Shown piece by piece: positions 34,201-34,458 of a stretch of DNA of 34,458 bases (its first letter is position 1; each line of letters opens with the position of its first letter). The position numbers and the translations under genes are program-made. Below the pieces are notes generated by a model, which worked only from the letters and a program-made list of their open reading frames with translations, was not told the DNA's origin and made no database searches. This stretch comes from Holophagae bacterium (GTDB taxonomy: Bacteria; Acidobacteriota; Holophagae; Acanthopleuribacterales; Acanthopleuribacteraceae), in the NCBI GenBank assembly GCA_029263455.1, contig JAJCXM010000013.1, positions 1 to 34,458 on the forward strand. The letters run 5' to 3'.

Positions 34201-34458
34201 GAGGCTGTCTCATAAGTCCTAAAGCAGAAGCCAATAGTCTGGTTTAAATTGGCTCGTTGTTGCATTTTCCTTGAGTATCTAATAGTTACTTAAACTCCTT
34301 GAAACAATAGGTTTATTCTTGATATTAATTCGAAATTGTGCTAGCTTTTGACATCCCATTTACTAAGGTTGCCATATGGACTATATCCAGGGCGATTCCA
34401 GAGAGCAGACGGTTCTGTTTCCCGAGTGCCTTGACGATTATGTAGGTGAAGATAATCC
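34201..34458 (+). mobile_element. IS1182-family insertion sequence, left end, cut by the window edge
   Basis: The presumed terminal sequence GAGGCTGTCTCATAAGTCCT (34201-34220) is followed by 155 bp of leader and the start of an IS1182-type transposase. The other end and target duplication are outside the window. Confidence 0.7.
34376..34458 (+). CDS. IS1182-family transposase, N-terminal fragment (window edge)
   Basis: Twenty-seven codons are visible from ATG 34376. They read MDYIQGDSREQTVLFPECLD and then DYVGEDN. The pattern YIQGxxRxQxxLxPxxLDDYVxEDNP is the conserved N-terminus of IS1182 transposases (DUF772-type N-terminal domain). The catalytic DDE region lies beyond the window, so integrity cannot be judged. 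Too short for the length to be compared. Confidence 0.8.
   Translation, partial: MDYIQGDSREQTVLFPECLDDYVGEDN

Overview
The window is 34.5 kb of chromosome from a Gram-negative heterotroph. Many predicted secreted proteins carry signal peptides, there is a Tat-type leader, and there is a DUF1800/DUF1501 pair of the kind common in Acidobacteriota, Planctomycetota and related phyla. Short dockerin-like motifs and intergenic repeats fit the same groups. An acidobacterial (Holophagae/Acanthopleuribacter-like) source is my best guess, but nothing here proves it. Base composition looks close to balanced, and TTG or GTG starts with good ribosome sites are fairly frequent.

Layout. (1) 1-3.7 kb: an M3 oligopeptidase gene converges on a small winged-helix-like gene. 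Each has an array of four TCAAGAY-type heptamers at about 11 bp spacing upstream. (2) 3.7-7.2 kb: a secreted protein, a decayed two-gene YeeE/YedE transporter, and a yfiH(pgeF)-add pair that suggests purine-nucleoside catabolism. (3) 7.2-12.1 kb: an ArsI/CadI lyase gene overlapping a SigZ-type ECF sigma gene, a small possible lipoprotein, an XRE/MmyB regulator, a 15-bp palindrome ahead of a SnoaL-like gene, a mostly empty 0.7-kb stretch, and a secreted leucine-rich-repeat protein. (4) 12.2-16.1 kb: a MocR regulator divergent from azlC-azlD, an SDR-like protein and a small membrane protein. (5) 16.1-20.6 kb: two large convergent beta-propeller secreted proteins. (6) 20.9-23.7 kb: gltX and a SirB1-YccV fusion. 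(7) 24.2-28.0 kb: a minus-strand run yceI, membrane protein, APH-like kinase, acyl-CoA dehydrogenase. The last two resemble the two halves of eukaryotic ACAD10/11 and the LvaA/LvaC logic for 4-hydroxyacids. (8) 28.3-33.1 kb: a PA14/LamG/DUF1800 protein and its DUF1501 partner, ending at a terminator-like hairpin. (9) 33.4-34.5 kb: three tandem copies of a ~239-bp dispersed repeat, then the start of an IS1182-type insertion sequence cut by the window edge.

The most unusual signals are the matched 11-bp-phased heptamer arrays around the peptidase and winged-helix genes, the kinase/dehydrogenase operon, the cysteine-rich tails of the ArsI/SigZ pair, the WP...LDL...N.C motif shared by several secreted proteins, and the apparent link between the 239-bp repeat and insertion-sequence ends.
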